From CAWCJL01 sp963795775 (GTDB lineage: Bacteria; Acidobacteriota; Terriglobia; Terriglobales; Acidobacteriaceae), in assembly GCA_963795775.1 (NCBI GenBank), contig CAWCJL010000008.1:1-64000 (forward strand): a DNA stretch of 64,000 bases, read 5' to 3'. The translations under genes and the position numbers were made by a program. Position 1 is the stretch's first letter, and each line of letters opens with the position of its first letter. Under the pieces are notes generated by a model. It worked only from the letters and a program-made list of their open reading frames with translations. It made no database searches and was not told where the DNA came from. Shown here piece by piece: positions 8,767 to 17,301 of this stretch.

Positions 8767-9819
8767 ATGGCCACCCTTACGCCCAATCAGCCTGCCGCCA
8801 CGCCTGCCCGCGCGCGCTCGAGCGCGTCCGCCGGCGCGGACAGCGCGCCGCTGGAACCCATCGCGCTCCACGCGCTCACTCACGATTACGGCACGCGCGT
8901 GGCGCTCGACCATCTCAGCTTCGCCGTGCATCCGGCCGAAATCTTCGGCCTGCTGGGGCCCAACGGCTCGGGGAAGACCACGCTCTTCCGCATCCTTTCC
9001 ACCCTGATGGTGCCGAGCGGCGGCGATGCCCGCATCCAGGGCTTCGACGTTGCGCGTGAGCCGAACCGCGTGCGCCAGCAGATCGGTATCGTCTTCCAGG
9101 CGCGCAGCCTCGACATTAAGCTCACAGTTGAAGAAAACCTGCGGCACGCCGGCCACCTGTATGGCCTGAGCGGCAAGCACCTCACCGCGCGCATTGCCGA
9201 TGTGCTCGCGCGCGTGGCGCTCAGCGATCGCGCGAAGGACTACGTCGAGACGCTCTCCGGCGGCATGCAGCGGCGGGTCGAGCTGGCCAAGGGCCTGATC
9301 CATTCGCCCTCGGTGTTGCTGCTCGATGAGCCCTCGACCGGGCTCGACCCGGGAGCGCGGCGCGACCTGTGGCAGTATCTGCGGACGCTGCGCGACGAGG
9401 ACGGGGTCACGGTGCTCGTGACCACCCACCTGATGGAGGAGGCCGAGCATTGCGACCGGCTGGCCATCCTGAGCGAGGGCAAGCTGGTCGCGCTGGGCTC
9501 GCCCGCGGAGCTGAAGTCCGCCATCGGCGGCGACGTGGTTCTGTTTGAAACCAAAAGCGAGCACGCAGCGCAGTCGCTGGCCGCGCGCATGGCCGGCCGC
9601 TTCGGGATCGAGCCGGTCGTAATGGGTGCCACCGTTCGCCTGGAGCGGGAAGGCGGCCATCGCTTCCTCACCGAGGCGGTCGAGGCCTTCCCCGGCGAGA
9701 TCGAATCCGTTTCCGTGAGCAAGCCAAGTCTCGAAGACGTCTTCATCCAGCGCACCGGCCATCGCTTCTGGACCGAGAAGTCCGACGGCAGCGAGCAGCA
9801 GAAGGAGGGCATGGACTGA
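8767..9819 (+). CDS. ABC transporter ATP-binding protein (ABC-2 type, CcmA/DrrA-like)
   Basis: A 350-residue ATPase with Walker A GPNGSGKTT (64-72), signature LSGGMQRR, Walker B VLLLDEPSTGLDPG and the switch histidine in TTHLMEEAEH. The roughly 100-residue C-terminal extension after the nucleotide-binding domain is normal for DrrA/NatA-type subunits. It starts 8 bp after ctaB and its stop overlaps the start of the permease by one base, so the three are surely one operon. Cargo is not evident; context suggests a role in cytochrome oxidase maturation or copper/heme handling, which is inference. Confidence 0.92.
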   Translation: MATLTPNQPAATPARARSSASAGADSAPLEPIALHALTHDYGTRVALDHLSFAVHPAEIFGLLGPNGSGKTTLFRILSTLMVPSGGDARIQGFDVAREPNRVRQQIGIVFQARSLDIKLTVEENLRHAGHLYGLSGKHLTARIADVLARVALSDRAKDYVETLSGGMQRRVELAKGLIHSPSVLLLDEPSTGLDPGARRDLWQYLRTLRDEDGVTVLVTTHLMEEAEHCDRLAILSEGKLVALGSPAELKSAIGGDVVLFETKSEHAAQSLAARMAGRFGIEPVVMGATVRLEREGGHRFLTEAVEAFPGEIESVSVSKPSLEDVFIQRTGHRFWTEKSDGSEQQKEGMD

Positions 9820-10673
9820 TGGCAACAGCAGTAGCAACCGCAACCGGCACACGGCGCCCCGCCACCCGCGCCGCCTCGCCAGGAATCCTTGTACCGGCTT
9901 ACTCCCTCTGGCAGCGCGAGATCGTCCGCTTCTACCGCCAGAAGGCGCGCGTGATCGGCGTCGTCATCTCGCCCCTGCTCTTCTGGATCGCCTTTGGCGC
10001 CGGCTTCGCCCATAGCTTCACGCCGGGGAGCGCCGCCTCCGGAACTGCTGGCGCGGCCGGTCACTCCTTCGGCTACTTCTTCCCCGGCTCGCTGGTCATG
10101 ATCGTGCTCTTTACCGCCATCTTCAGCATGATGTCGCTGATCCAGGACCGCAACGAGGGCTTCCTGCTTTCCGTGCTCGCCGCCCCGGTCAGCCGTTCGG
10201 CCATTGTGCTGGGCAAGGTGCTGGGCGGGGCCACACTCGCCGCCATCCAGGGCATCCTCTTCCTGGTCTTTTCTCCGATTGCCGGGGTGCACCCCACCTT
10301 CGGCGGTGTACTGCTCAGCCTGGCCGTAATCCTGATGATCAGCTTTGAGCTCACCGCGCTCGGCTTCACCATCGCCTGGCCCATGGATTCCACCCAGGCC
10401 TTCCATGCCGTCGTGAACCTCATCCTGATCCCACTGTGGCTGCTCTCCGGCGCGCTCTTTCCCGCCAGCGGCGCCTCCGGCTGGCTGCACTGGATCATGC
10501 TGGCCAACCCGCTCACCTACGGCGTGGACGCACTGCGCAACGGGCTTTTCCCCACCGCGCATACCACCTTTTCGCTGCCGGTGAACCTGCTCGTCACTGC
10601 CGGCTTCTGCCTCTTCACCTTCGCCGCCTCCTGGGCGGTGGTCAACCGCCGCACCAACCGGCCAGCCGCCTGA
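9819..10673 (+). CDS. ABC-2 type transporter permease
   Basis: The 284-residue partner of the ATPase just upstream. It has a short cytoplasmic N terminus (SLWQREIVRFYRQKARV), six predicted membrane segments and the ABC-2 signature region around ALGFTIAWPMDSTQAFHAVVN followed by PLWLLSGALFP. The segment SLIQDRNEGFLLSVLAAPVSR is the usual coupling region of this family. The ATG overlaps the ATPase stop (TGATG). Confidence 0.92.
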   Translation: MATAVATATGTRRPATRAASPGILVPAYSLWQREIVRFYRQKARVIGVVISPLLFWIAFGAGFAHSFTPGSAASGTAGAAGHSFGYFFPGSLVMIVLFTAIFSMMSLIQDRNEGFLLSVLAAPVSRSAIVLGKVLGGATLAAIQGILFLVFSPIAGVHPTFGGVLLSLAVILMISFELTALGFTIAWPMDSTQAFHAVVNLILIPLWLLSGALFPASGASGWLHWIMLANPLTYGVDALRNGLFPTAHTTFSLPVNLLVTAGFCLFTFAASWAVVNRRTNRPAA

Positions 10674-10683
10674 GTTGACACCC

Positions 10684-11253
10684 ATGCTCACCGCGCCACG
10701 CCCGCAGATCGATCCCGTTGCGCCTGCGGGAACCGGTCTGCCCATCGCGACCATCCTCATCGTGAGCGCGGCCGCTTCTGCATTTCTTTGCTGGCTGGTG
10801 TACGCGCACCAGGCCCCGAGTGCCTACGGCAGCCGCCTGCTCTTTTTGCCGGCGCTGAATGCCATCTTCAACGCCCTGAGCGCCGTGGCCCTGGTGGTGG
10901 GCTACAGCTTCATCCGCCGCCGCCGTATCGCCGCCCACCGTGCTGCGATGATCACCGCCTTTGTCTTCTCCTGCCTGTTTCTGGTGAGCTATATCAGCAA
11001 CCACTATCTGCATGGGGAAATGCGTTTCCCCGGGCCGCATAACGCTATCTGGAAGCTCTACATCGCCATCCTGGTGAGCCATATCCTGCTGTCTGTCATC
11101 GCGCTGCCGCTGGTGCTGGTCACCTTCTTCTTCGCGCTCAGCGGGCGCTTTCCATCCCATCGCAAGGTCGCCCGCTGGACCTACCCCATCTGGCTCTACG
11201 TTTCCGTGACGGGCGTAGTGGTCTATGCCATGCTTGCAGGGTGGCACGTCTAA
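10684..11253 (+). CDS. DUF420 domain-containing membrane protein (CtaM/YozB-like)
   Basis: A 189-residue protein with about five hydrophobic helices and the family's conserved polar residues: PALNAIFNALSAVALVVGY, AHRAAMITAF, SNHYLHGE and LPLVLVTFFFALSGRF followed by HRKVARWTYPIWLYVSVTGV. DUF420 includes CtaM, needed for maturation of aa3-type oxidase in Firmicutes. Its place behind ctaB and an ABC pair fits an oxidase assembly role. A TTG at 10675 could add three residues; ATG 10684 is preferred. Confidence 0.85.
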   Translation: MLTAPRPQIDPVAPAGTGLPIATILIVSAAASAFLCWLVYAHQAPSAYGSRLLFLPALNAIFNALSAVALVVGYSFIRRRRIAAHRAAMITAFVFSCLFLVSYISNHYLHGEMRFPGPHNAIWKLYIAILVSHILLSVIALPLVLVTFFFALSGRFPSHRKVARWTYPIWLYVSVTGVVVYAMLAGWHV

Positions 11254-11258
11254 TCTCC

Positions 11259-11555
11259 ATGCCGGCACCCGTGATCGAGCGCGAGCGAACCCAGCCTGCC
11301 ACTGCGGCCCCGCCCCGGCCCATGCCCGCGGACGGCACGCGGCAACTGCTGACCAGCGGTTTCTGGATCCTGATCGTGGGCCTGCTGGCCGCCCTCGCGA
11401 CCCGGACCATCTTCGGCGGCATCGGCGTCCACGGCCCCCATACCAACGCCGGCTGGCTCTCCCTGCTGGTCGCGATGATGTGCCTGCCCTTCGGCCTCAT
11501 GCTCTTCCTCCTAGGCGCCGCGAAGTGGCTGCGTAACCGCCGCCTGAGCCGCTGA
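11259..11555 (+). CDS. Small two-helix membrane protein of unknown function
   Basis: A 98-residue protein with a polar, proline-rich N terminus (about 1-30), two membrane helices (about 38-58 and 68-90) and a short basic tail (KWLRNRRLSR). It follows the DUF420 gene by 5 bp and probably closes the oxidase-biogenesis operon. A GTG at 11241 would overlap the preceding gene. I recognise no family. Confidence 0.6.
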   Translation: MPAPVIERERTQPATAAPPRPMPADGTRQLLTSGFWILIVGLLAALATRTIFGGIGVHGPHTNAGWLSLLVAMMCLPFGLMLFLLGAAKWLRNRRLSR

Positions 11556-11628
11556 AGCGAGAGGATCGACAAGCAAGCTGGTCCCCCAAGACCTGCTTTC
11601 CTCTTCTCTGCCGTGGGTCGAAACAAAT

Positions 11629-11904
11629 TTTCCACACCGGTCATGGCGTAGTAATTCCCCAAACCTGCCACACTGGAGATAGGGTCCCTGCTTTTGGTCT
11701 TGAGCGCACAGGGTCCCGCGGAACGCTGTTTCTTGCTCGTTCAAAATGGAGAAAGCATAAAAGCCAGGGTCGAAGCACTCCATAAGTCCTTTCAGCAGAG
11801 GACTTTGCGTGTAACTCTTTTCTCTGCAGGACTTTAGCCGGACACCCCCGGGCTAAACCTTTTCCTGAGAGGACTTTAGCTCAAAAGTATGGGGGGAGGG
11901 GGGT
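11629..11904 (+). repeat. AGGACTTT-box element, copy A
   Basis: Matches copy B (57889-58101) over two blocks. Block 1 (about 11629-11684) can form a TGGC...GCCA stem around TAGTAATT. Block 2 (11780-11904) has a hairpin AAGTCCT...AGGACTT (11784-11805), then AGGACTTT boxes at 11799, 11828 and 11870, then a G6-A-G6-T run at 11891-11904. Box spacing (29 and 42 bases) is the same in both copies although the sequence between boxes 2 and 3 differs. About 90 bases separate the blocks here against 26 in copy B. It lies upstream of ssb; function unknown, possibly a non-coding RNA. Confidence 0.8.
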
Positions 11905-12004
11905 CAGCCCGTCTGCCCTGCGAGCGACCGACATATTCCCCTTTTCTTCGCCCTTGCCCATCTGCTATGCTCGTCCTTGCATTGCATGGTTCAAGGAGAG
12001 GTGC

Positions 12005-12490
12005 ATGGCGAAGAGCGTCAACAAAGTCATTCTGGTAGGCAATCTCGGCAAGGATCCTGAGGTTAAATTTCTTCCCAGCGGCCAGGCCGTCGCGAATTTT
12101 GGACTGGCGACCAGCGATCGCTACAAAGACAAGGCCGGGGAGTGGCAGGACCGCACCGAGTGGCACAACCTGACCGCCTACGCCCGTACCGCCGAAATCA
12201 TCCGCGATTACGTGAAAAAGGGCCAGAAGATATACGTGGAAGGCCGCCTGACCACCCGCTCCTGGGACGACAAGGAGACCGGCAAGAAGGTCTACCGCAC
12301 CGAAGTCATCGTCAACGAGCTGGTACTCCTTTCCGGCCGCGGCGAAGGCGCCGAAGGGGGCTACTCCGGCGGCGCAGGCCAGGGTGGCTATAGCCGCCAG
12401 AACACCGGCTCTTTCGACCAGCGCACCCCGGCTCCCGCCCACGACGACTACGGCGACACCGGCATCACCGACGACGATATCCCCTTCTAA
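12005..12490 (+). CDS. ssb: Single-stranded DNA-binding protein
   Basis: The 161-residue protein has an N-terminal OB fold (residues about 1-108: VNKVILVGNLGKDPEVKFLP, DRTEWHNLTAYARTAEI, KGQKIYVEGRLTTRSW), a Gly-rich linker and the acidic tip DDDIPF that recruits replication and repair proteins. CAAGGAGAGG precedes the ATG at 12005; the longer in-frame reading from 11954 is not needed. It is not next to rpsF/rpsR, the frequent partners of ssb. Confidence 0.97.
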   Translation: MAKSVNKVILVGNLGKDPEVKFLPSGQAVANFGLATSDRYKDKAGEWQDRTEWHNLTAYARTAEIIRDYVKKGQKIYVEGRLTTRSWDDKETGKKVYRTEVIVNELVLLSGRGEGAEGGYSGGAGQGGYSRQNTGSFDQRTPAPAHDDYGDTGITDDDIPF

Positions 12491-12507
12491 CACCAGCACT
12501 CAACGCC

Positions 12508-12530
12508 GCGGCCCTGATCGCCAGGGCCGC
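12508..12530 (+). terminator. Stem-loop after ssb
   Basis: GCGGCCCT and AGGGCCGC pair perfectly (8 bp) around a 7-base loop, 17 bases after the ssb stop codon. No U-run follows (CCCCTGTG), so it may be a weak terminator or an mRNA 3'-end structure. Confidence 0.4.
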
Positions 12531-12572
12531 CCCTGTGTATCAGCCGGCCAGCCAGGCAGTCAGAGGAGAACG

Positions 12573-13082
12573 ATGAGCGACAACCCCACGGATCTCTACC
12601 GCCGGGATCTGGAGCGTATCGCAGAACAGGAAGCGAAGCTGGTCCTGCCCGATTTCGATGAGGAGTTCGCGTGGCGCCTCGGAAGCTGGCTCCGTGACAC
12701 GGCGCGCACCCATTCCTATCCCATCGCTATCGACGTCCGCCGCACGCAACAGCGCCTCTTCAGCACTTGCCTGCCGGGCACGGTACCTGACAATCTTCGC
12801 TGGATCGAGCGCAAGTCGAATACCGTGCTGCACTTCCATCGCTCATCCTATGCCGTCGGGCTCTCGTTGAAGCAATCCGGCCAAACGCTTGCGGACAGGT
12901 ACGCACTCGCGGACGCTGACTATTGCACACACGGCGGCGCCTTCCCGCTTCGGCTCGCCCGTGGTGGTTTCATCGGATGCGTCTGCGTCTCCGGACTGCC
13001 CCAGCGCGCCGATCACGGCCTCGTCGTCGATAGCCTTTGCGCCATGCTCGGCCTCCACCCCGAGCCATTGCGTCTTGAATAG
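12573..13082 (+). CDS. HbpS-like / UPF0303 family protein (heme-degrading-domain-like)
   Basis: A 169-residue cytoplasmic protein resembling the UPF0303/HbpS-like fold (PF03928): an N-terminal helix (LYRRDLERIAEQEAKLVLPDF), AIDVRRTQQRLFSTCLPGT, then a C-terminal CTHGGAFPLRLARGGFIGCVCVSGLPQRADHGLVVDSL, where the GG-F-P and VSGLPQ-DH elements are characteristic. Members bind heme or act in redox stress, but many are uncharacterised. AGAGGAG precedes the ATG by 5 bases. Confidence 0.8.
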   Translation: MSDNPTDLYRRDLERIAEQEAKLVLPDFDEEFAWRLGSWLRDTARTHSYPIAIDVRRTQQRLFSTCLPGTVPDNLRWIERKSNTVLHFHRSSYAVGLSLKQSGQTLADRYALADADYCTHGGAFPLRLARGGFIGCVCVSGLPQRADHGLVVDSLCAMLGLHPEPLRLE

Positions 13083-13217
13083 AACACAGGCCGATCCAGG
13101 AGCATGCGGCTGCAAGTCGGCCTGCATCTCAAAGCCAAATGATGGTGTGCTTCCGCGCGCGTTGCTCGCGCTCAGGTAGCAGGAGCCGCCCGAACTTCAT
13201 GCCGGAGATAACGCAGA

Positions 13218-14792
13218 ATGCCCGACCCGTTGCTGATCGCCCGCAGTGATGAGCCGCTGTTTCTCCTTCCCGCCATGAGCAACCGCCACGGCCTGGTGGC
13301 CGGCGCGACGGGCACGGGCAAGACGGTAACGCTGCAGGTGATGGCGGAAAACCTGAGCCGCATCGGCGTTCCCGTCTTTGCCGCGGACGTGAAGGGGGAC
13401 CTCTCCGGCATCAGCCAGCCGGGAACCGACAACCCCAAGATCCGGGACCGCGCCAAGGCGGTCGGCCTCACCGACTTCGCCTTCGGCGGCTGCCCCGTCA
13501 CCTTCTGGGACGTCTTCGGGGAACAGGGGCACCCCGTCCGCGCCACGGTCTCGGAGATGGGTCCGCTGCTCTTTAGCCGCCTGCTGAATCTGAACGACAC
13601 CCAGACCGGCGTGCTCACCCTGGTCTTCAAGATTGCCGACGATCAAGGCCTGCTGCTGCTCGACCTGAAAGACCTTAAGGCCATGCTCCAGCATGCCAGC
13701 GAGAACGCGAAGGACTACCAGAGCGAGTACGGAAACATCTCGGCGGCCAGCATTGGCGCCATCCAGCGCGGTCTGGTCGCGCTCGAGCAGCAAGGTGGCG
13801 ACAGGTTCTTTGGCGAGCCGGCGCTGAACCTCGACGACCTACTGCAGACCGATGGCCAGGGCCGGGGCGTGATCAACATATTGGCTGCGGACAAGCTCAT
13901 CAACGCGCCCACCCTCTACGCCACATTTCTCCTCTGGATGCTCACCGAACTCTACGAGCGCATGCCCGAGGCCGGCGATCTCGACAAGCCGAAGCTCGTC
14001 TTCTTCTTCGATGAAGCGCATCTGCTCTTCAACAATTTGCCCAAGCTAGTGACCGACAAGGTGGAACAGATCATTCGCCTGATCCGCTCCAAGGGCGTCG
14101 GCGTCTTCTTCGTGACGCAAAACCCGATCGACGTGCCGGAGATTGTGCTGGGGCAACTTGGCAATCGCGTGCAACACGCGCTGCGGGCCTATTCCCCCAA
14201 CGATCAGAAAGCAGTCAAAGCAGCCGCGCAGACCTTTCGCGTTAACCCCAAGCTCGATGTGGAGCAGACCATCACGCAGATGGGTGTGGGTGAAGCACTC
14301 GTCTCCTTCCTGGACGAAAAGGGCACGCCCAATGTGGTCGAGCGGGCCACTGTTGCGCCACCGCGCAGCCGCATCGGTCCCATCACGCCGGAAGAGCGCA
14401 AGGCGATCATGGCGCAATCGATCGTGGCCGGCGTATATGAGACGCCAGTCGATCGCGAATCCGCGTACGAGCGCCTGAAGGGCCGCGCGGCGGTAGCGCC
14501 CTCCGGTACGCAAGCCGCGCCGCATGCACCCGCGCCTACGGGAGCCGCTGCCCCGGGCACACCCCCGGCCAGCGCACCGGCCCAGAGCGGCGGAGCGCTG
14601 GGCAGCGTGCTTGGCTCCATTGGCGGCCTGCTGACGCAACCCACCGGGCGGACCGGGCGCGGCGATTCCCTCGCCGAAGCCATGGCCAAAAGCGCGGTGC
14701 GCAGCATCGGCTCTTCCGTGGGAAGAGACCTGGTGCGCGGTGTGCTGGGCTCGCTGCTGGGAGGCACCGCCACGCGCCGGCGTAGCTGGTAA
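13218..14792 (+). CDS. HerA-like helicase / DUF853 ATPase (YjgR-like)
   Basis: A 524-residue P-loop ATPase of the HerA/FtsK superfamily. Walker A is GATGTGKT (residues 29-36), Walker B is KLVFFFDEAH, and VGVFFVTQNPIDVP is the sensor strand typical of DUF853. SEMGPLLFSRLLNLNDTQ also matches YjgR proteins. The last 100 residues are Ala/Pro/Gly-rich, then DSLAEAMAKSAVRSIGSSVG leads to a short C-terminal helix, as in this family. No nurA-like nuclease is adjacent, so a repair role is not shown. Confidence 0.9.
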   Translation: MPDPLLIARSDEPLFLLPAMSNRHGLVAGATGTGKTVTLQVMAENLSRIGVPVFAADVKGDLSGISQPGTDNPKIRDRAKAVGLTDFAFGGCPVTFWDVFGEQGHPVRATVSEMGPLLFSRLLNLNDTQTGVLTLVFKIADDQGLLLLDLKDLKAMLQHASENAKDYQSEYGNISAASIGAIQRGLVALEQQGGDRFFGEPALNLDDLLQTDGQGRGVINILAADKLINAPTLYATFLLWMLTELYERMPEAGDLDKPKLVFFFDEAHLLFNNLPKLVTDKVEQIIRLIRSKGVGVFFVTQNPIDVPEIVLGQLGNRVQHALRAYSPNDQKAVKAAAQTFRVNPKLDVEQTITQMGVGEALVSFLDEKGTPNVVERATVAPPRSRIGPITPEERKAIMAQSIVAGVYETPVDRESAYERLKGRAAVAPSGTQAAPHAPAPTGAAAPGTPPASAPAQSGGALGSVLGSIGGLLTQPTGRTGRGDSLAEAMAKSAVRSIGSSVGRDLVRGVLGSLLGGTATRRRSW

Positions 14793-14862
14793 ACCACTCT
14801 TCCCTTCCTGCGGGCAGGGCCGCTGCGCTACACTGCGGCGGCTTCGATAGAAGGGAGACTTG

Positions 14863-15165
14863 ATGACCAATGTCAATCGCGTGATCGGATCGTTGGCTGT
14901 ATGCGCTGCGTTCGCGGCGGGCTGGATGCTCCATACCGGCAACCGCGTCTATGCCAACGGGGGTACCGTGTATTACCAACTACAGGGCCTGGGGCAGGAC
15001 GGCGCACTCACGCTCTATTACCCGAGCGAACAAACGATCTATGTCTATCCGGGTGCGGTGGTGGGAAACTCCGCCGTGCAGTGCGCCTTTAAGTACAAGC
15101 TGAGCGACAAGCCGGGCGGTGTGGTACGGCGCACCCCGTGTCCGATACAGAGTATTAATCCATAG
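14863..15165 (+). CDS. Small secreted or membrane-anchored protein of unknown function
   Basis: A 100-residue protein with an N-terminal hydrophobic segment (about 7-24, possibly a signal peptide ending YANG) and a Tyr-rich beta-type body (TVYYQLQGL, ALTLYYPSEQTIYVYPGAVVG). GAAGGGAG lies upstream of ATG 14863; a TTG one codon earlier is the alternative. It converges with glyS, 16 bp away. No family recognised. Confidence 0.65.
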   Translation: MTNVNRVIGSLAVCAAFAAGWMLHTGNRVYANGGTVYYQLQGLGQDGALTLYYPSEQTIYVYPGAVVGNSAVQCAFKYKLSDKPGGVVRRTPCPIQSINP

Positions 15166-15181
15166 GCCTAGCGATCTGACG

Positions 15182-17284
15182 TTAGCTCACGACGATCTCG
15201 GAAAAGTCTGCGATCCGGGAGAAGTTGGTATACAGGTATTGGATCGTGCCAAGCCGGCGGGCCCTAACCGCGGTATCCTCCGCCATCACCATCACTGTTT
15301 CGAAGTACCTATCGATATAGGTTCTGATCGAGGCTAATACCTTCAACGCCTCTGGATAGTTTCGGTCGATGCAGAGCTGGTTGTAGTTGGGGACAGTGCG
15401 CTCCATTTCTCCCCAAAGCGCAGCCTCCTCCTGCGTGTCGTGAGCTTGCGAATACTGCCCGATCAAGTCGTCCCGCTCCTCGGCCTGGCGCAGGATGTTC
15501 TTGATGCGCTTGAACGCCGTCGAAATCGCGAGAAAATCCTCCGATCCGCGCACCGCGGTCAGGGCTTCGGCGCGGGCCATCGCATCCGGCACGTCGTCCG
15601 CACCGGCCGCCAGCACCGCCTTCACCACGTCGTAAGCGTAGCCCAGCACATCCCGCAGGAAGAACTCCAGCCGCTCCCGCAGAAAGGCGCCGACGGCGCT
15701 GGTCGCCGTCTCTGCCAGCGCATTCTGCTCGGGGCTGGTCGCGAGCGCTTCCAGTTCGCCGAGGGTGAGCGGCACGTCGCCGCCCGCGAGGATCTTGATC
15801 ACCGCGTTCGCGGCACGGCGCAGCGCAAACGGATCCTTGGAGCCAGTCGGCTCCAGGCCCAGCGCAAACATATCCGCGATGGTCGCCATCCGGTCGGCGA
15901 GCCCCAGCAGCTTGCCCTCGATCGTCGGCGGAACCGCATCGTCGGTCGAGGCCGGCCGATACTGCCAATAGATCGCCTCGGCCACGGGATCGCCCAGCCC
16001 CTGCGCGCGCGCGTAAAGGCCGCCGACAATGCCCTGCAGTTCCGTAAACTCCTTCACCATCTCGGTGGTCAGGTCCGCCTTGGCCAGCAGCACCGCCTGG
16101 CTCAGCGCCCCGCGATTGAAATGCACGCCGCGTTCTTCCACCCGCGTGGCAAGCGCGTCGGCTAATCGCGCGTTCGTCTCCGTCTTCTTCCAGTAGCTGC
16201 CCAGGTCTTTCTGGAAGGTTACCGATTTCAGCAGCTCAGTCCGGGCCGTGAGCGGCACCTTCTGATCGAAATCCCAGAAGAAGCGCGCATCATTGAAGCG
16301 TGCACGCAGCACCCTCTCATTGCCGTGGCGGATTATCTCCAGTCCGCTCGCATCCACCTGCGTGTTCAGCACCGCGAGGAAATGCGGCAGCAGCGTGTGC
16401 TCCGCATCTTCTACCGCGAAGTACTTCTGGTGGTCGCGCATCACCGTGACCAGCACCTCGTCCGGCAACGCGAGATACTCGCCGTCGAAGCTGCCCAGCA
16501 CCACCGAAGGCCACTCCGTAAGCTGCGTCACGGTTTCCACCAGCGCTTCATCTTCCCGCCAGCGTGCGCCGGCAACGGTGCGCGTCACGCGATCCAGCTC
16601 CTTGCGGATGCGGTGCCGGCGCGCGTCCACCTGCGGCAGCACAAAGGCGGCTTCGAGCCTGCCGACGTAATCCTGCGGCCTCTCCAGCTCGATCGGTGCG
16701 TCGCCGAACAGCACGCGGTGACCATAGGTGCTCCGGCCCGCGGTAACGCCGCCGAACTCGACCGGGATTACGGCGCCGTCGAGCAGCGCCACCATCCAGC
16801 GCACCGGGCGCACAAAGCGCTCCGGCTTGCCCGCGCGCCAGTACATGCTCTTGGCCCAGTAGATCTGCGCCAGCTCGCGCGGCAACGCTTCGCGCAGAAT
16901 CTCCGCCGCGCTCCGTCCGGCTTTTGTCACCTTCGCAGATACGTAATCGCCTTTCGCATTGGTGACCTTCTCGAGCGCCTCCACCTCCACGCCCGCCTTC
17001 TTCGCGAAGGCCACCGCGGCCGGTGTCGGCGCACCATCCTTGAAGGCCACCTTCCAGGAAGGCCCGATCACCTGCTCGGCCACATCTTCCTGCGCAAGCA
17101 ACACGCCGGGAATCTGCACAGCCAGGCGCCGCGGCGTGGAGTACCTCCGCACTTCTCCATCCCCGGAAAGCAGCCGCTCGCGCGCCAGCAGATCGCGCAA
17201 TCGGCGCGCCAGCTCTGCCTCGCCGCCGTCAATCATGCGCGCAGGGATCTCTTCCAGCCCTATCTCAAACAGAAAATCAGCCAT
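15182..17284 (-). CDS. glyS: Glycyl-tRNA synthetase beta subunit
   Basis: The 700-residue subunit begins with the family start FLFEIGLEEIPARM and contains SMYWRAGKPERFVRPVRWMV, TYGHRVLF, EVLVTVMRDHQKYFAV and the HD-related core YARAQGLGDPVAEAIYWQYRP, ending with the DALR-type anticodon domain. With GlyQ it forms the alpha2beta2 enzyme that charges tRNA-Gly. The gene follows glyQ with a 17-bp gap. Confidence 0.97.
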   Translation of the reverse strand: MADFLFEIGLEEIPARMIDGGEAELARRLRDLLARERLLSGDGEVRRYSTPRRLAVQIPGVLLAQEDVAEQVIGPSWKVAFKDGAPTPAAVAFAKKAGVEVEALEKVTNAKGDYVSAKVTKAGRSAAEILREALPRELAQIYWAKSMYWRAGKPERFVRPVRWMVALLDGAVIPVEFGGVTAGRSTYGHRVLFGDAPIELERPQDYVGRLEAAFVLPQVDARRHRIRKELDRVTRTVAGARWREDEALVETVTQLTEWPSVVLGSFDGEYLALPDEVLVTVMRDHQKYFAVEDAEHTLLPHFLAVLNTQVDASGLEIIRHGNERVLRARFNDARFFWDFDQKVPLTARTELLKSVTFQKDLGSYWKKTETNARLADALATRVEERGVHFNRGALSQAVLLAKADLTTEMVKEFTELQGIVGGLYARAQGLGDPVAEAIYWQYRPASTDDAVPPTIEGKLLGLADRMATIADMFALGLEPTGSKDPFALRRAANAVIKILAGGDVPLTLGELEALATSPEQNALAETATSAVGAFLRERLEFFLRDVLGYAYDVVKAVLAAGADDVPDAMARAEALTAVRGSEDFLAISTAFKRIKNILRQAEERDDLIGQYSQAHDTQEEAALWGEMERTVPNYNQLCIDRNYPEALKVLASIRTYIDRYFETVMVMAEDTAVRARRLGTIQYLYTNFSRIADFSEIVVS

Positions 17285-17301
17285 GGTCTCTTTCAGTTCC
17301 G

